In this document: piece by piece, positions 52,700 to 61,869 of the stretch | Layout of the letters: each line of letters begins with the position of its first letter | Position numbering within the stretch: position 1 is the first letter of the stretch | NCBI RefSeq assembly: GCF_009834185.1 | Contig: NZ_CP047173.1 | Span: 3,410,001-3,474,000 of the forward strand | From: Rathayibacter sp. VKM Ac-2760 | GTDB lineage: Bacteria > Actinomycetota > Actinomycetes > Actinomycetales > Microbacteriaceae | Reading direction: 5' to 3' | DNA length: 64,000 bases | Notes under the pieces: generated by a model | Seen by the model: only the letters and a program-made list of their open reading frames with translations | Database searches by the model: none | Told to the model about the DNA's origin: nothing | Made by a program: the position numbers and the translations under genes

Positions 52700-54052
52700 A
52701 TGGGCCGGAACACGACTGCGCTGGACGCCACCGCTCTCCGGAGCGCCTTCGACCGGGCGGTGCTGGACCGCCGCCGCTTCCTCAGCGCGCTGGGCGTCGC
52801 GGCCGCCGTGCCGGTGCTCGCGGGCTGCGGCTTCGCGCCGGCCCGCCCCGCCGCGAGCGCGGACAGCGGCACGCTGACCTTCACCACCTGGGGCACGGAC
52901 GCCGAGCTCGCCGGCTTCCAGCGAGCGATCGACCGCTTCCAGGAGGCGAACCCCGGCTCGACCGTGGCGCTGAACTCGGTGCCGTACGAGCAGATGTTCA
53001 CCAACATCGACGCGCAGCTGCAGGCGGGCAACCCGCCGGACGTCTTCCGCGTGCCGTACTACACCTTCGGCAGCTACGCCGGTCGCGACCAGCTGCTCGA
53101 CCTCACGCCGCACCTCGAGGCGGACGTGGCCGAGCGCTTCACCGACCCGGCCTGGGCCGCGGTGCAGAGCAACGGCAGCCCGTTCGGTGTGCCGCACCAC
53201 ACCGACACCTCGCTGATCCTCTACAACACCGAGGCGCTCGCGACCGCCGGCATCACCGACTTCCCCGCCTCGCCCGAGGAGGCGTGGACCTGGGACGAGT
53301 TCACCGAGGTCGGGCGGAAGCTGCGCGCCTCGCTCCCCGCCGAGCGCTACCCCTTCGCCTACAACTGGCAGGGCAACGGCGTCACCCGCTGGCTGAGCCT
53401 GCTCTTCCAGGCCGACGGCCGCTTCCTCACCGAGGACCTGTCCGCCCCGGCCATCGACTCCGAGGCCGGCCGCGCCGCGATCGACTTCAGCCGCAGCTTC
53501 TTCACCGACGGCCTCGTCCCGCCGAGCAGCTCGATCCAGGCGACGACCTACGCGAGCGACCTCTGGTACTCGCAGACGACCGCGATGACCTTCGGCGGCG
53601 CCTTCCTCATCCCCGACGCCGAGTCCACGCTCGACTTCGAGTGGGGTGCGACCTACTCGCCGCGGAACGTGCGCGGCGGCGGCGACTTCGGCGGCAACGC
53701 CCTCGTCGCGACCAAGGCGACCGCGAACCCGGAGCTGGCGGCGGCGTTCCTCGCCTTCGTGACGGAGGAGGAGTCGATGCGCGACTTCTGCGCCGGCGCC
53801 TCGCTGCTGCCCACCCGTCGCGACCTGACCGAGTCGGGCATCGAGTTCGAGGTGCGGCCCGAGCTCGCCGAGGTCTTCCTCGGCCAGGCCGGCACCGTGC
53901 AGGCGTCCGACTCGGCGCAGGTCGCCTCGCCGGACATGGCGGCGATCATCGCGGTGCTGAAGGACCAGCTGGAGCAGGCGTTCGTCGGCGGCCAGAGCAC
54001 CGAGGACACGATCGCGAACCTCACCTCCGGCATCGCCACCGCCGTGCAGTGA
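52700..54052 (+). CDS. Sugar ABC transporter substrate-binding lipoprotein
   Basis: 450 residues. DRRRFLSALGVAAAVPVLAG with Cys next (lipobox VLAGC) indicates a Tat-type lipoprotein signal. LTFTTWGTDAELAGFQRAID and NPPDVFRVPYYTFGSYAGRD are typical of family 1 carbohydrate-binding proteins. Two permease genes follow, but no ATPase gene; in actinobacteria a shared MsiK-type ATPase serves such importers. The sugar is unknown. Confidence 0.93.
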   Translation: MGRNTTALDATALRSAFDRAVLDRRRFLSALGVAAAVPVLAGCGFAPARPAASADSGTLTFTTWGTDAELAGFQRAIDRFQEANPGSTVALNSVPYEQMFTNIDAQLQAGNPPDVFRVPYYTFGSYAGRDQLLDLTPHLEADVAERFTDPAWAAVQSNGSPFGVPHHTDTSLILYNTEALATAGITDFPASPEEAWTWDEFTEVGRKLRASLPAERYPFAYNWQGNGVTRWLSLLFQADGRFLTEDLSAPAIDSEAGRAAIDFSRSFFTDGLVPPSSSIQATTYASDLWYSQTTAMTFGGAFLIPDAESTLDFEWGATYSPRNVRGGGDFGGNALVATKATANPELAAAFLAFVTEEESMRDFCAGASLLPTRRDLTESGIEFEVRPELAEVFLGQAGTVQASDSAQVASPDMAAIIAVLKDQLEQAFVGGQSTEDTIANLTSGIATAVQ

Positions 54053-54065
54053 GCGGCGCGCCCCA

Positions 54066-54995
54066 GTGACCCGCACCCTGCCCCCGCCGACGGCGGTGAC
54101 GGCGCGCCCGCGCCGCCACTCCAGGGCGCCCGCCCGCGAGACCGTCGCGGCCTACGGGTTCCTCGCGCCGAACCTGCTGATGCTGGCACTGTTCGTCTTC
54201 GTGCCGCTGATCGGCGCGTTCCTGCTCAGCTTCCAGCGCACCAACGGCTTCGGCGACGGCGTCTTCATCGGGCTGGACAACTACGGCCGGCTGCTGAGCG
54301 ACCCGCTGTTCTGGCGCTCGACCCTCAACACCGCGCTGTTCACGCTGATCGTCACGCCGCTGTCGATGGCGCTCGGGCTCGGCGCCGCGGTGCTGCTGAA
54401 CTCGGTGCTGCCGGCCCGGCCGGTCTTCCGCTCGATCCTGATCCTGCCGATGGCCGTCTCGGGCGTCGCCACGGCGCTGATGGGCGTGCTGATCTTCGAC
54501 GAGAACAGCGGAGTGCTCGACGGCCTGCTGCAGACCATCGGCCTGCCGCGGATCGCCTGGCAGTCGGGCGGTGCGGCGGCCTTCGCCTCCGTGATCCTCG
54601 TCACCCTGTGGTGGCGCACCGGCTTCAACATGCTGATCTACCTGGCCGGGCTGCAGGGCGTGAACCCCGCGCTCTACGAGGCGGCGCGGCTCGACGGCGC
54701 GAACGGCTGGCAGCAGTTCCGGCACGTGACGGTGCCGCTGGTCGGGCCGTCGACGTTCTTCCTGCTGATCCTCAACGTCATCTACTCGTTCCAGGTGTTC
54801 GACATCGTCTTCGTCCTCACCGGCGGCGGGCCGCAGAACTCCACCTCGGTGCTGGTGACCTACGCCTACGACACCGGCTTCGTCACCCGCGACCAGGGCT
54901 ACGCGGCCGCGATCGGCATCGTCCTGCTGATCCTGACCATGATCTTCACCGCCGTGCAGTGGCGCACGAACCGCTCGAGGGACCTCGTCGAATGA
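54066..54995 (+). CDS. Sugar ABC transporter permease (MalF-like)
   Basis: 309 residues from GTG 54066, six membrane segments. The EAA loop is YEAARLDGANGWQQFRHVTV. FRSILILPMAVSGVATALMG is a conserved family segment. It overlaps the next permease gene by 4 nt (ATGA). Confidence 0.93.
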   Translation: MTRTLPPPTAVTARPRRHSRAPARETVAAYGFLAPNLLMLALFVFVPLIGAFLLSFQRTNGFGDGVFIGLDNYGRLLSDPLFWRSTLNTALFTLIVTPLSMALGLGAAVLLNSVLPARPVFRSILILPMAVSGVATALMGVLIFDENSGVLDGLLQTIGLPRIAWQSGGAAAFASVILVTLWWRTGFNMLIYLAGLQGVNPALYEAARLDGANGWQQFRHVTVPLVGPSTFFLLILNVIYSFQVFDIVFVLTGGGPQNSTSVLVTYAYDTGFVTRDQGYAAAIGIVLLILTMIFTAVQWRTNRSRDLVE

Positions 54996-55816
54996 ACCGC
55001 GTCTCCCGCTCGACCACCGCGCTCCGGCTCGTCCTCGCGATCCTCGTCTCGGTCGTCATCCTCTTCCCGCTCTACTGGATGCTCGTCGTCGCGTTCTCCT
55101 CGCGCGCCGAGCTGCTCGGCGGCACGCTGCGCCTGTGGCCGCGCGAGTTCACACTGGCCAACTTCGAGCGCGTCTTCGACTCGTTCCCGGTCGCGACCTG
55201 GTTCGGCAACTCGCTCGCGATCAGCCTCACCACCGCGCTGATCACCGTGGCGATCAACCTGCTCGGCGGCTACGCCTTCGCGCAGCTGCGCTTCCGCGGC
55301 TCCGGCGTGCTCTTCCTCCTGGCGCTGTCGACGCTGACGCTCCCCGTGCAGGTGATCATGGTGTCGCTCTTCCGGCTCGTCACCGACCTCGGCCTCTACG
55401 GCAGCTACTGGGCGGTGATCCTGCCGACGGCGGCCTCGGCGTTCGGGCTCTTCCTGGCGCGGCAGTTCATCCTCGCCATCCCGCGCGACCTGATCGAGGC
55501 GGCCCGGATCGACGGGGCCGGCCACTTCCGCGTCTTCACCCGGATCGTGCTGCCGCTCTCGAAGCCGCTGATCGCCGTCCTCTTCTTCATGTCGCTCCTC
55601 GGCTCCTGGAACGACTTCGCCTGGCCGCTGATCGCCCTCAAGGAGAACGTCCTCTTCACCCTCCCCATCGGACTGCTCTACCTCCAGGGCCAGTTCGGCA
55701 GCGACTACGGCGGAACGATGGCCTTCGCACTGGTGAACGTGCTGCCGATGGTCGTGCTGTTCCTGATCTTCCAGCGCTACTTCGTGCAGGGGTTCGCGCG
55801 CAGCGGACTCCGCTGA
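54992..55816 (+). CDS. Sugar ABC transporter permease (MalG-like)
   Basis: 274 residues, six membrane segments. The EAA loop is IEAARIDGAGHFRVFTRIVL. SWNDFAWPLIALKENVLFTL is the conserved C-terminal part. It pairs with the preceding permease to form the channel. No ATPase gene follows. Confidence 0.93.
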   Translation: MNRVSRSTTALRLVLAILVSVVILFPLYWMLVVAFSSRAELLGGTLRLWPREFTLANFERVFDSFPVATWFGNSLAISLTTALITVAINLLGGYAFAQLRFRGSGVLFLLALSTLTLPVQVIMVSLFRLVTDLGLYGSYWAVILPTAASAFGLFLARQFILAIPRDLIEAARIDGAGHFRVFTRIVLPLSKPLIAVLFFMSLLGSWNDFAWPLIALKENVLFTLPIGLLYLQGQFGSDYGGTMAFALVNVLPMVVLFLIFQRYFVQGFARSGLR

Positions 55817-55985
55817 TCGGGCGCCGCCCGTTCCTGGGAACGGTCGCGATCGACTGCTTCTATCACGGCCGTATGTCAATCCCGGCTATTGCGCCCCCCG
55901 ATGGTGCGGGGCCGCGGTACCGTACACCCAGGCGCCTATCCGGGGCGCCCCGGAGCGCGTCGCTCCAGCAGAAGGCGGGGTCGTC

Positions 55986-56969
55986 GTGAGCACCATCGCC
56001 GCCAACGCCGCCCAGCAGCGCGTCGCCGGTCGCTACTACCTGATCGAGCGCATCGGCTCGGGCGGGATGGGCTCGGTCTACCGGGCGCGCGACGAGACCG
56101 TGCAGCGCGACGTGGCCGTGAAGGTCTTCCGCGCCGAGGCCTCGAACCCGGAGGACGTCGCCCGCCAGGAGCGCGAGGTGCGGATGCTCAGCTCGTTCGC
56201 GCACCCCGGCATCGTCAACCTCTTCGACGCGGGCCTGCACAACTTCGGCGGCGAGGTGCGCCGCTACGTCGTGATGGAGCTGGTCGCCGACCCGACCCTC
56301 GAGGCGCGGCTCGAGCCGGGCCCGATGGCAGCGGACGAGGTCGCCGCGATCGGCACTCAGCTCGCCGAGGCGCTCGCCTACCTGCACGAGCGCGGCGTGG
56401 TGCATCGCGACGTGAAGCCCGCGAACATCCTGGTCAGCGAAGTCGCCTCCAGCGGCTACACCCGCACGGCCAAGCTCACCGACTTCGGTGTCGCTCACTT
56501 CATGGACGGCTCGCGCCTCACCAGCGACGGCATCGTGATCGGCACCGCCAGCTTCGTCAGTCCGGAGCAGGTGGCCGGCGAGCCGATCAGCGGCGCCAGC
56601 GACGTCTTCTCCCTCGGCCTCGTGCTGCTGGAGGCCCTGACCGGCCACCGCGAGTACTCGGGCACCGTCCTCGAGGCGGCGATCGCGCGGCTGAACCGCT
56701 CCCCCGTCGTCCCGCCGACGCTGCCCGCGGCCTGGCGGACGCTGCTGACCTCGATGACCGACCGCGACCCGGCGAAGCGGCCGACCGCCGACCAGGTCGC
56801 GCACCGACTGCGCGCGGGGATGACCGCGGCGGCCCCCGCAGCGGATGCCGCCGCTCCCGACGGCCGCTCCGCGCGCGTCCGCCGCAGCGTGATCATCGGC
56901 TCCAGTGTCGTCGGCGTCGGCGCCATCGCCGCGCTCTCCTGGATGCTCGGGATGCTCGCCGGCCGCTGA
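55986..56969 (+). CDS. Hanks-type serine/threonine protein kinase with C-terminal membrane anchor
   Basis: 327 residues from GTG 55986. The kinase domain spans about 17-275: IGSGGMGSVY (Gly loop), VAVKVF (Lys), VVHRDVKPANIL (catalytic loop), LTDFGVAHF (DFG) and SPEQ. A single membrane segment near the C-terminus (VIIGSSVVGVGAIAALSWML) leaves almost nothing outside, so there is no PASTA or other sensor domain. All catalytic residues are present. Downstream, 56970-57496 holds several copies of the composite repeat and the promoter of the next cluster. Confidence 0.92.
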   Translation: MSTIAANAAQQRVAGRYYLIERIGSGGMGSVYRARDETVQRDVAVKVFRAEASNPEDVARQEREVRMLSSFAHPGIVNLFDAGLHNFGGEVRRYVVMELVADPTLEARLEPGPMAADEVAAIGTQLAEALAYLHERGVVHRDVKPANILVSEVASSGYTRTAKLTDFGVAHFMDGSRLTSDGIVIGTASFVSPEQVAGEPISGASDVFSLGLVLLEALTGHREYSGTVLEAAIARLNRSPVVPPTLPAAWRTLLTSMTDRDPAKRPTADQVAHRLRAGMTAAAPAADAAAPDGRSARVRRSVIIGSSVVGVGAIAALSWMLGMLAGR

Positions 56970-57095
56970 GCCGAGAGCCTGCTCGTCGGGCGGCCGCGCC
57001 TCATGCCGGTCGGGGAGTCGCGCAGCGGCGTGTCGAGCGGCGAAGCCGCACCGCGTCTCGATGGTCAGGGAAAGGACGCGGCTGCGCCGCGTCAT

Positions 57096-57372
57096 GCTGG
57101 TCGAGTAGCCCCGCAGGGGCGTATCGAGACCCACCGTCACCAGCAGGACGGGTCTGCAGCCTCAGCGTCCTGACGATGGGGATCTCGATACGCCCGCTCC
57201 GCGGGCTACTCGATCTGCATGCAGCGCCCGCGGGAAAAGCGGGGAACGCGCACCCGATGCCGGTCGAGTAGCCGCGCTTCGGCATATCGAGACCCCCGGC
57301 TCCCATGCGCAGGCCGTCGGCCTCGTGCCTGAGCGACCGCGACTCGAGGCCTCCGCTCCGCGGGCTTCTCAG
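57096..57372. repeat. Composite intergenic repeats, locus 4 (four arms)
   Basis: Forward arm 57096-57132, reverse arm 57181-57218, forward arm 57259-57295 and a degenerate reverse arm 57341-57372. A weaker copy precedes at 57011-57062. This is the densest set in the window and fills most of the 527-bp gap. Confidence 0.8.
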
Positions 57373-57417
57373 ACGGATGGACCGAGCGCCACCGAGCGCG
57401 CGCAAGGCGACAAGGCT

Positions 57418-57446
57418 TTGTGAGTCGACGAAGGCTCACGTACCGT
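57418..57446 (+). promoter_or_regulatory. Candidate promoter of the peptide/lipoprotein/exporter cluster
   Basis: TTGTGA (57418-57423) and TACCGT (57441-57446) are separated by 17 bp. They are 51 bp before the start of the tiny ORF. Confidence 0.5.
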
Positions 57447-57496
57447 GATGTCCCATCCGGTCAAGAGCTCGATGACCGCAGGTCGGAGTTCGATCG

Positions 57497-57583
57497 ATGG
57501 GGATGAACCATGAAGAACAGGACGAGGCATTGGGACTGATCCGGCTGGAGACCTGGAACGACCGGATCCAGAGCTACAACTGA
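57497..57583 (+). CDS. Tiny ORF, 28 residues, possible ribosomal peptide precursor
   Basis: It encodes MGMNHEEQDEALGLIRLETW followed by NDRIQSYN. GGAG lies 8 nt before ATG 57497, an in-frame stop is at 57473, and the TGA overlaps the ATG of the lipoprotein gene. The N-terminal half is acidic like a leader; the C-terminal half has Trp, Tyr, Ser and Thr. A second overlapping frame, ATG 57510, would encode MKNRTRHWD. Either could be a secreted peptide for the downstream exporter, or only a coupling ORF. Confidence 0.4.
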   Translation: MGMNHEEQDEALGLIRLETWNDRIQSYN

Positions 57584-58476
57584 TGAGCGGTCGACGACGG
57601 CGCCCCGGCGGACGAATCCTCCGGGGCGCCCTGGGCGCCTTCGCCTCTCTGTCGGTGCTCTGCGGCTGCACTGTCGGCGCGACGAAGCCCGACGACTCCG
57701 CGCATGCCTACCTGGACTCGGTCAGCGGCGAGATCGTCATGCCGCTGGACGAGTACGCGTTCTACGGGAGGCATGCCGACCACCAGGTCTTCAAGGCAGC
57801 TGCGCGGGCGGTGATCGTCGAGTGCGTGAAGTCGAAAGGGTTCACGACCTCTCCCGCCCGCACGCAGCCCGACCCGGCGACCGACCTCGATGACCGGACG
57901 TTCGGACTCTGGGAGGAGCAGCGCGCAGCGCGCTACGGCTTCGACTTCGCGACGTCGCCGATGGACATCGCGCTGGAGAACGCCCGAGCGGCCGGTGGCG
58001 TGCAGTGGTCCGCAGCGTACGACGCCTGCAATCAGGACGACGAATCGGTGGTCGACGCGATGGGTGCCGTCACTCCGCCGCAGGACGAACGCCTCAACAG
58101 TGTCGTCTCCCGCTTGGAGAGCGAAGCGCGGACGAAGGCACGCAAGGACGAGCGCTGGCACCGGGCCCGCGAGCCGTGGGAGCAGTGCCTGAAAGACGCC
58201 GGACTCACCCCCCAGACAGGTGAGGATTACCTGACGAAGCAGTCCTACGAGCTGCTGGGGAACGAAGGAGCGGGGAGCAGCGAGGAGGGGATCCGGCTCG
58301 CCTCGATCGAGGCCCGCTGCAACACCGACACCCGCCTGACGCAGACGCTCGCCGACCTCGAAGCCGCATACCAGCAGCCACTGATCGACGCGAATCAAGC
58401 GGCGTTGAACGAGGAGAAGGAGCGCAAGCAGCAGCTCCTCGAGGCCGCGCGCGCGTACATCGCCGCGCATGGCTGA
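57583..58476 (+). CDS. Lipoprotein with Cys-Gly helices, unknown function
   Basis: 297 residues. Basic N-terminus then ILRGALGAFASLSVLCGC (lipobox LCGC). The mature part is helical, with conserved-looking Cys pairs: VIVECVKSKGF, AAYDACNQDDE, PWEQCLKDAGL and IEARCNTDTRL. Ala/Glu/Lys-rich helices end the protein. Such proteins precede MacA/MacB-like exporters in actinobacteria, but the family has no known function. Its stop overlaps the start region of the adaptor gene by 8 nt. Confidence 0.75.
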   Translation: MSGRRRRPGGRILRGALGAFASLSVLCGCTVGATKPDDSAHAYLDSVSGEIVMPLDEYAFYGRHADHQVFKAAARAVIVECVKSKGFTTSPARTQPDPATDLDDRTFGLWEEQRAARYGFDFATSPMDIALENARAAGGVQWSAAYDACNQDDESVVDAMGAVTPPQDERLNSVVSRLESEARTKARKDERWHRAREPWEQCLKDAGLTPQTGEDYLTKQSYELLGNEGAGSSEEGIRLASIEARCNTDTRLTQTLADLEAAYQQPLIDANQAALNEEKERKQQLLEAARAYIAAHG

Positions 58477-59701
58477 CGGCGGGGGTGCAGTGCCGAGCAG
58501 CACGCGGCTCCGGCGCATCGAGCACCCCCTGCGGGCGGTCGTCGCGGCCCTGGTCCTGCTCGGCTCGATCACGGCCTCCTTCCTGACCGGACTCCTCGTC
58601 CAGGCGCCGGACCCCGGACCCGGGAGCCAGGCGCAGCAGACGATCCGGGTCACCGCGCCGGTGGAGCGACGGGTCGTCGACTCCCGCACGGCGTTCGCCG
58701 GCAGCGTCGTCGCCGGGAGCGAGCAGACGCTCAGCACGATCCCCTCGGGAGTCCCGGCCGTCGTCACCAGACGGACCGTCGACGTCGGCGACGTGGTCCG
58801 ACCGGGGAGCCTCGTCGGCGCCGTCTCGGGACGTCCCGTCTTCGCCGTGCCCGGTCCGCTGGCGCTCTATCGCGATCTGCGCACGGAGGACGAGGGCGAC
58901 GACGTCTCCTCCCTCCAGCGCGCGCTCCGCGAGACCGGGGCGGACGTCGAGGTGACGGGCTGGGTGGACTGGCGGACCACCGCCGCCGTGACGGAGCTCT
59001 TCGTCGACAACGGCTTCCCTGCGCCGACCGCCGCCGCCCCCGAGACGGTGGAACCGTCGCCGACCGATCCTGACCCGTCGGAGCCCACCCCCTCTCCGAC
59101 GCCCGAGGTGCAGCAGCCCCGCGTCGTCCGGCCCCCGGGTCCGCTCATCCCCTTCGCGAGCTTCGTAGCGCTGGCGACGGCCGAGGCGACCGTGACCAAC
59201 GCCCTCCCGCTCGGCGCGACGGTCACGGCCGAGGCCCCGCTGGTCACGGTCCGCACCTCTCCGAACACCGTCTCGTTCCGGGCCGACGCGGTGAGCGCTG
59301 CGACGCTGACCGACGGACAGGAGGTGAGCGTCCAGGCCGACACCCGGCAGCTGGCGGGCACGATCACGGCGATCGGGGAGTTCGTCGAGACCTCGGACGG
59401 CAAGGCGCCGGGCCGGGACGTCACGGTCGTCTCGGCCGATCCCGCCTTCGCCGGGCTCTCGCGGGGGCTGAGCGTCACAGTCCTTCCGGAGGCCGAGCAC
59501 GAGGAGTCCCTCGCGGTGCCGACGGTCGCCCTCCGGCAGGACGCCGAGGGGACCTTCGTCCTCGTGGCGGACGGCGCCGAGGCAGGAGCGGAGCAGCCGG
59601 AACCCCGGCGCGTGCCCGTCACCGTCGACTACTCGGGGAACGGCTGGACCGCGATCGCTGGCGACGTCCTCGCACCCGGGAGCGAGGTGATCCTGCAGTG
59701 A
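58469..59701 (+). CDS. Membrane-fusion/adaptor protein with peptidoglycan-binding-like region (MacA-like)
   Basis: 410 residues. One N-terminal membrane segment (VVAALVLLGSITASFLTGLL). The extracytoplasmic part has strands typical of efflux adaptors (GVPAVVTRRTVDVGDVVRPG), a putative peptidoglycan-binding helix set (DDVSSLQRALRETGADVEVT), a Pro/Thr/Ser linker (about 190-215), and a C-terminal beta-barrel region (LAVPTVALRQDAEGTFVLVA). It is encoded between the lipoprotein and the ABC gene; the latter overlaps it by 4 nt. Confidence 0.85.
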   Translation: MADGGGAVPSSTRLRRIEHPLRAVVAALVLLGSITASFLTGLLVQAPDPGPGSQAQQTIRVTAPVERRVVDSRTAFAGSVVAGSEQTLSTIPSGVPAVVTRRTVDVGDVVRPGSLVGAVSGRPVFAVPGPLALYRDLRTEDEGDDVSSLQRALRETGADVEVTGWVDWRTTAAVTELFVDNGFPAPTAAAPETVEPSPTDPDPSEPTPSPTPEVQQPRVVRPPGPLIPFASFVALATAEATVTNALPLGATVTAEAPLVTVRTSPNTVSFRADAVSAATLTDGQEVSVQADTRQLAGTITAIGEFVETSDGKAPGRDVTVVSADPAFAGLSRGLSVTVLPEAEHEESLAVPTVALRQDAEGTFVLVADGAEAGAEQPEPRRVPVTVDYSGNGWTAIAGDVLAPGSEVILQ

Positions 59702-61665
59702 CCGTCGGCACTCCTCCCGCGCGCGCCGCCCTCGAGCTGACCGGGATCACCCGGACCTTCGGCGCCGACCCCGCGACCGGCATCCGGGACATCGGCATCA
59801 CCGTGCGGCAGGGGGAGTTCGTCGCGATCGTCGGTCCGTCCGGCTCGGGGAAGAGCACGCTGCTGAACGTCCTCGGCCTGCTCGACACTCCGACGGCGGG
59901 CAGCTACCGCGTCTTCGGGACGGAGGTCGCCTCTCTGCGCGAGCGCGAGCGCGACCGGCTCCGGTCCCGGGTCTTCGGATTCGTCTTCCAGCAGTCGTTC
60001 GTCCTCGGCGACGTCTCCGCACTGCACAACGCGGCCCTCGGCCTGCGCACGCAGCGTGTCCCGCTCGCGGAGCGCGGCACCCGGGCGCTGGACGCCCTCG
60101 CCCGGCTCGGCGTGGAGGCGAGGGCGCACGCCGCCGGGCGGGTCCTCTCCGGCGGTGAGCAGCAGCGCCTCGCCCTCGCGCGCGCCATCGCCACCCGGCC
60201 GCGGATCGTCCTCGCCGACGAGCCGACCGGCAATCTCGACCGGGCCAACGGGACGGCGGTGCTCGAATCCCTTCGCGACCTCCACGCCGGCGGAGTCACC
60301 GTCGTCCTGATCACCCACGACGAGGCGATCGCGGCGGCCGCGGATCGCACGGTCCGGATCGTCGACGGCACCGTCGACCCGATTACGGCGACCCCGCCGC
60401 GAGCAGCAGCGCAGAGAGCCGCCGCGGAGGAGGGCGCCGAGGAGGCGGATCCGTCGCGCAGGAGTCCTCACCGCTGGGTCACGGCGCTCGCCGACGACCT
60501 CGGCGACGCCGTCGACGTCGTCACCACCCGGCTGGCTCGGACCCTGTTCCTCCTGCTCGCGTTCGCGCTGGGCATCGGCGGTCTGGTCGCCTCGATCGGG
60601 GTCAGCGAGAGCGCCTCCGAAAGCGTCGCGGACCGGCTGAGCGCAGCCGCCCTCGACGAGGTGCGCGTCTCGGTCCCCGGCGGCACGGGTCTCCTGCGCG
60701 ACGACGACGACCGTCTGTCCGGGTGGATCGCGTCCGCGACCTCCCTGCCGCGCGTCGTCGGAGTCGGCTCCGCGTCCGTGGCGTCGGGCGGCTCCGGCTC
60801 GATCCAGCGCCTCTCGCCGTCCGAGCCGGAGAGGGGATCGCCGCTGAGGCTCATGTCCGCCTCCTCGGACTACCTGCGGCTCACGGGTGCGACGCCCGTG
60901 GGTCCGGACACCTTCGGACTCCTCGACAGTCCGTCCATGCGCGGGATCGCGATCGTCGGCCGCGACGCTGCCGGCGTCCTGGAGCTCCCGCCGCCCGGAC
61001 CGGGCTGCCGGCTCTGGGTGAACGGCCGCACGGTCGATGTCGTCGGCGTCCTCGACTCCGGGCCTCGGCAGGCCGACCTCGCCGCTTCGGTGATCGTCTC
61101 CCCCGATGTCCTGCAGGGCTCGGCGGACGTCACGACGACACTCCTGATCCGCACCGAGCCCGGATTCCCCGCCGCCGTGGCGGAGGCACTCCCCCTTCGA
61201 CTCGATCCCGCGAATCCCGGACGGTTCGGCGTCGAGACCGTCGCCGACCTCCGCGATCTCCGGACGGGCATCGGCAGCGACCTCGGCGCCCTGATCGCAC
61301 TGATCTCCCTCATCCTGCTCGTCCTCGCCACCATCAGCGCCGCCACGACCCTGCACCTCTCCGTGCAGGCGAGGGCTCACGAGATCGCACTGCGCAGGGC
61401 CGTCGGCGCCAGCAGGAGCGCGGTCGGACGGCTCTTCCTCGCCGAGGGCCTCCTCATCGGCCTCCTCGGCGGAGCGGTGGGCGTGGCCGTCGGGAGTGCC
61501 GCGACGCTCGTGATCGCGGGGCTCCAGGGCTGGACTCCGGTCCTCGAACCCTGGCTGCCGGCAGCGGGGCTCGGCATCGGACTCCTGACGGGGCTCGCCG
61601 CCTCGACGATCCCCGCATGGACGGCGAGCCGCCAGGACCCGGCGCTCGCGCTCCGCGCCCGCTGA
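59698..61665 (+). CDS. ABC exporter with fused ATPase and FtsX permease (MacB-like)
   Basis: 655 residues from GTG 59698. The ATPase (about 1-225) has Walker A GPSGSGKSTLL, Q loop FQQSF, signature LSGGEQQRLALARA, Walker B RIVLADEPTGNLD and the His switch LITHDEA. A membrane segment near 275-300 is followed by an extracytoplasmic domain and three C-terminal membrane segments (about 525-645) of the FtsX type. It probably exports a peptide or similar ligand with the adaptor encoded upstream. Confidence 0.93.
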   Translation: MTVGTPPARAALELTGITRTFGADPATGIRDIGITVRQGEFVAIVGPSGSGKSTLLNVLGLLDTPTAGSYRVFGTEVASLRERERDRLRSRVFGFVFQQSFVLGDVSALHNAALGLRTQRVPLAERGTRALDALARLGVEARAHAAGRVLSGGEQQRLALARAIATRPRIVLADEPTGNLDRANGTAVLESLRDLHAGGVTVVLITHDEAIAAAADRTVRIVDGTVDPITATPPRAAAQRAAAEEGAEEADPSRRSPHRWVTALADDLGDAVDVVTTRLARTLFLLLAFALGIGGLVASIGVSESASESVADRLSAAALDEVRVSVPGGTGLLRDDDDRLSGWIASATSLPRVVGVGSASVASGGSGSIQRLSPSEPERGSPLRLMSASSDYLRLTGATPVGPDTFGLLDSPSMRGIAIVGRDAAGVLELPPPGPGCRLWVNGRTVDVVGVLDSGPRQADLAASVIVSPDVLQGSADVTTTLLIRTEPGFPAAVAEALPLRLDPANPGRFGVETVADLRDLRTGIGSDLGALIALISLILLVLATISAATTLHLSVQARAHEIALRRAVGASRSAVGRLFLAEGLLIGLLGGAVGVAVGSAATLVIAGLQGWTPVLEPWLPAAGLGIGLLTGLAASTIPAWTASRQDPALALRAR

Positions 61666-61675
61666 CGTCCCCCCC

Positions 61676-61862
61676 GCTGATCGAGTAGCCGCGCAGCGGC
61701 CGCCCCCCGCTGGTCGAGTAGCCGCGCAGCGGCGTATCGAGACCACGCCCTCCAGAACGTGGGCCGACAGCTCAGCTCTCGATGAGGGTGGATCTCGATG
61801 CGCCCGCTGCGCGGGCTACTCGATCAGCAAGGGCGGGACCGGCTCCGCGGGCTCCTCGATCC
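61676..61862. repeat. Composite intergenic repeats, locus 5
   Basis: A truncated forward arm (61676-61702), a complete forward arm (61709-61744), a reverse arm (61791-61828) and a partial reverse copy (61839-61862). It fills the convergent gap between the exporter and FHA genes. Confidence 0.8.
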
Positions 61863-61869
61863 GCTAGGG

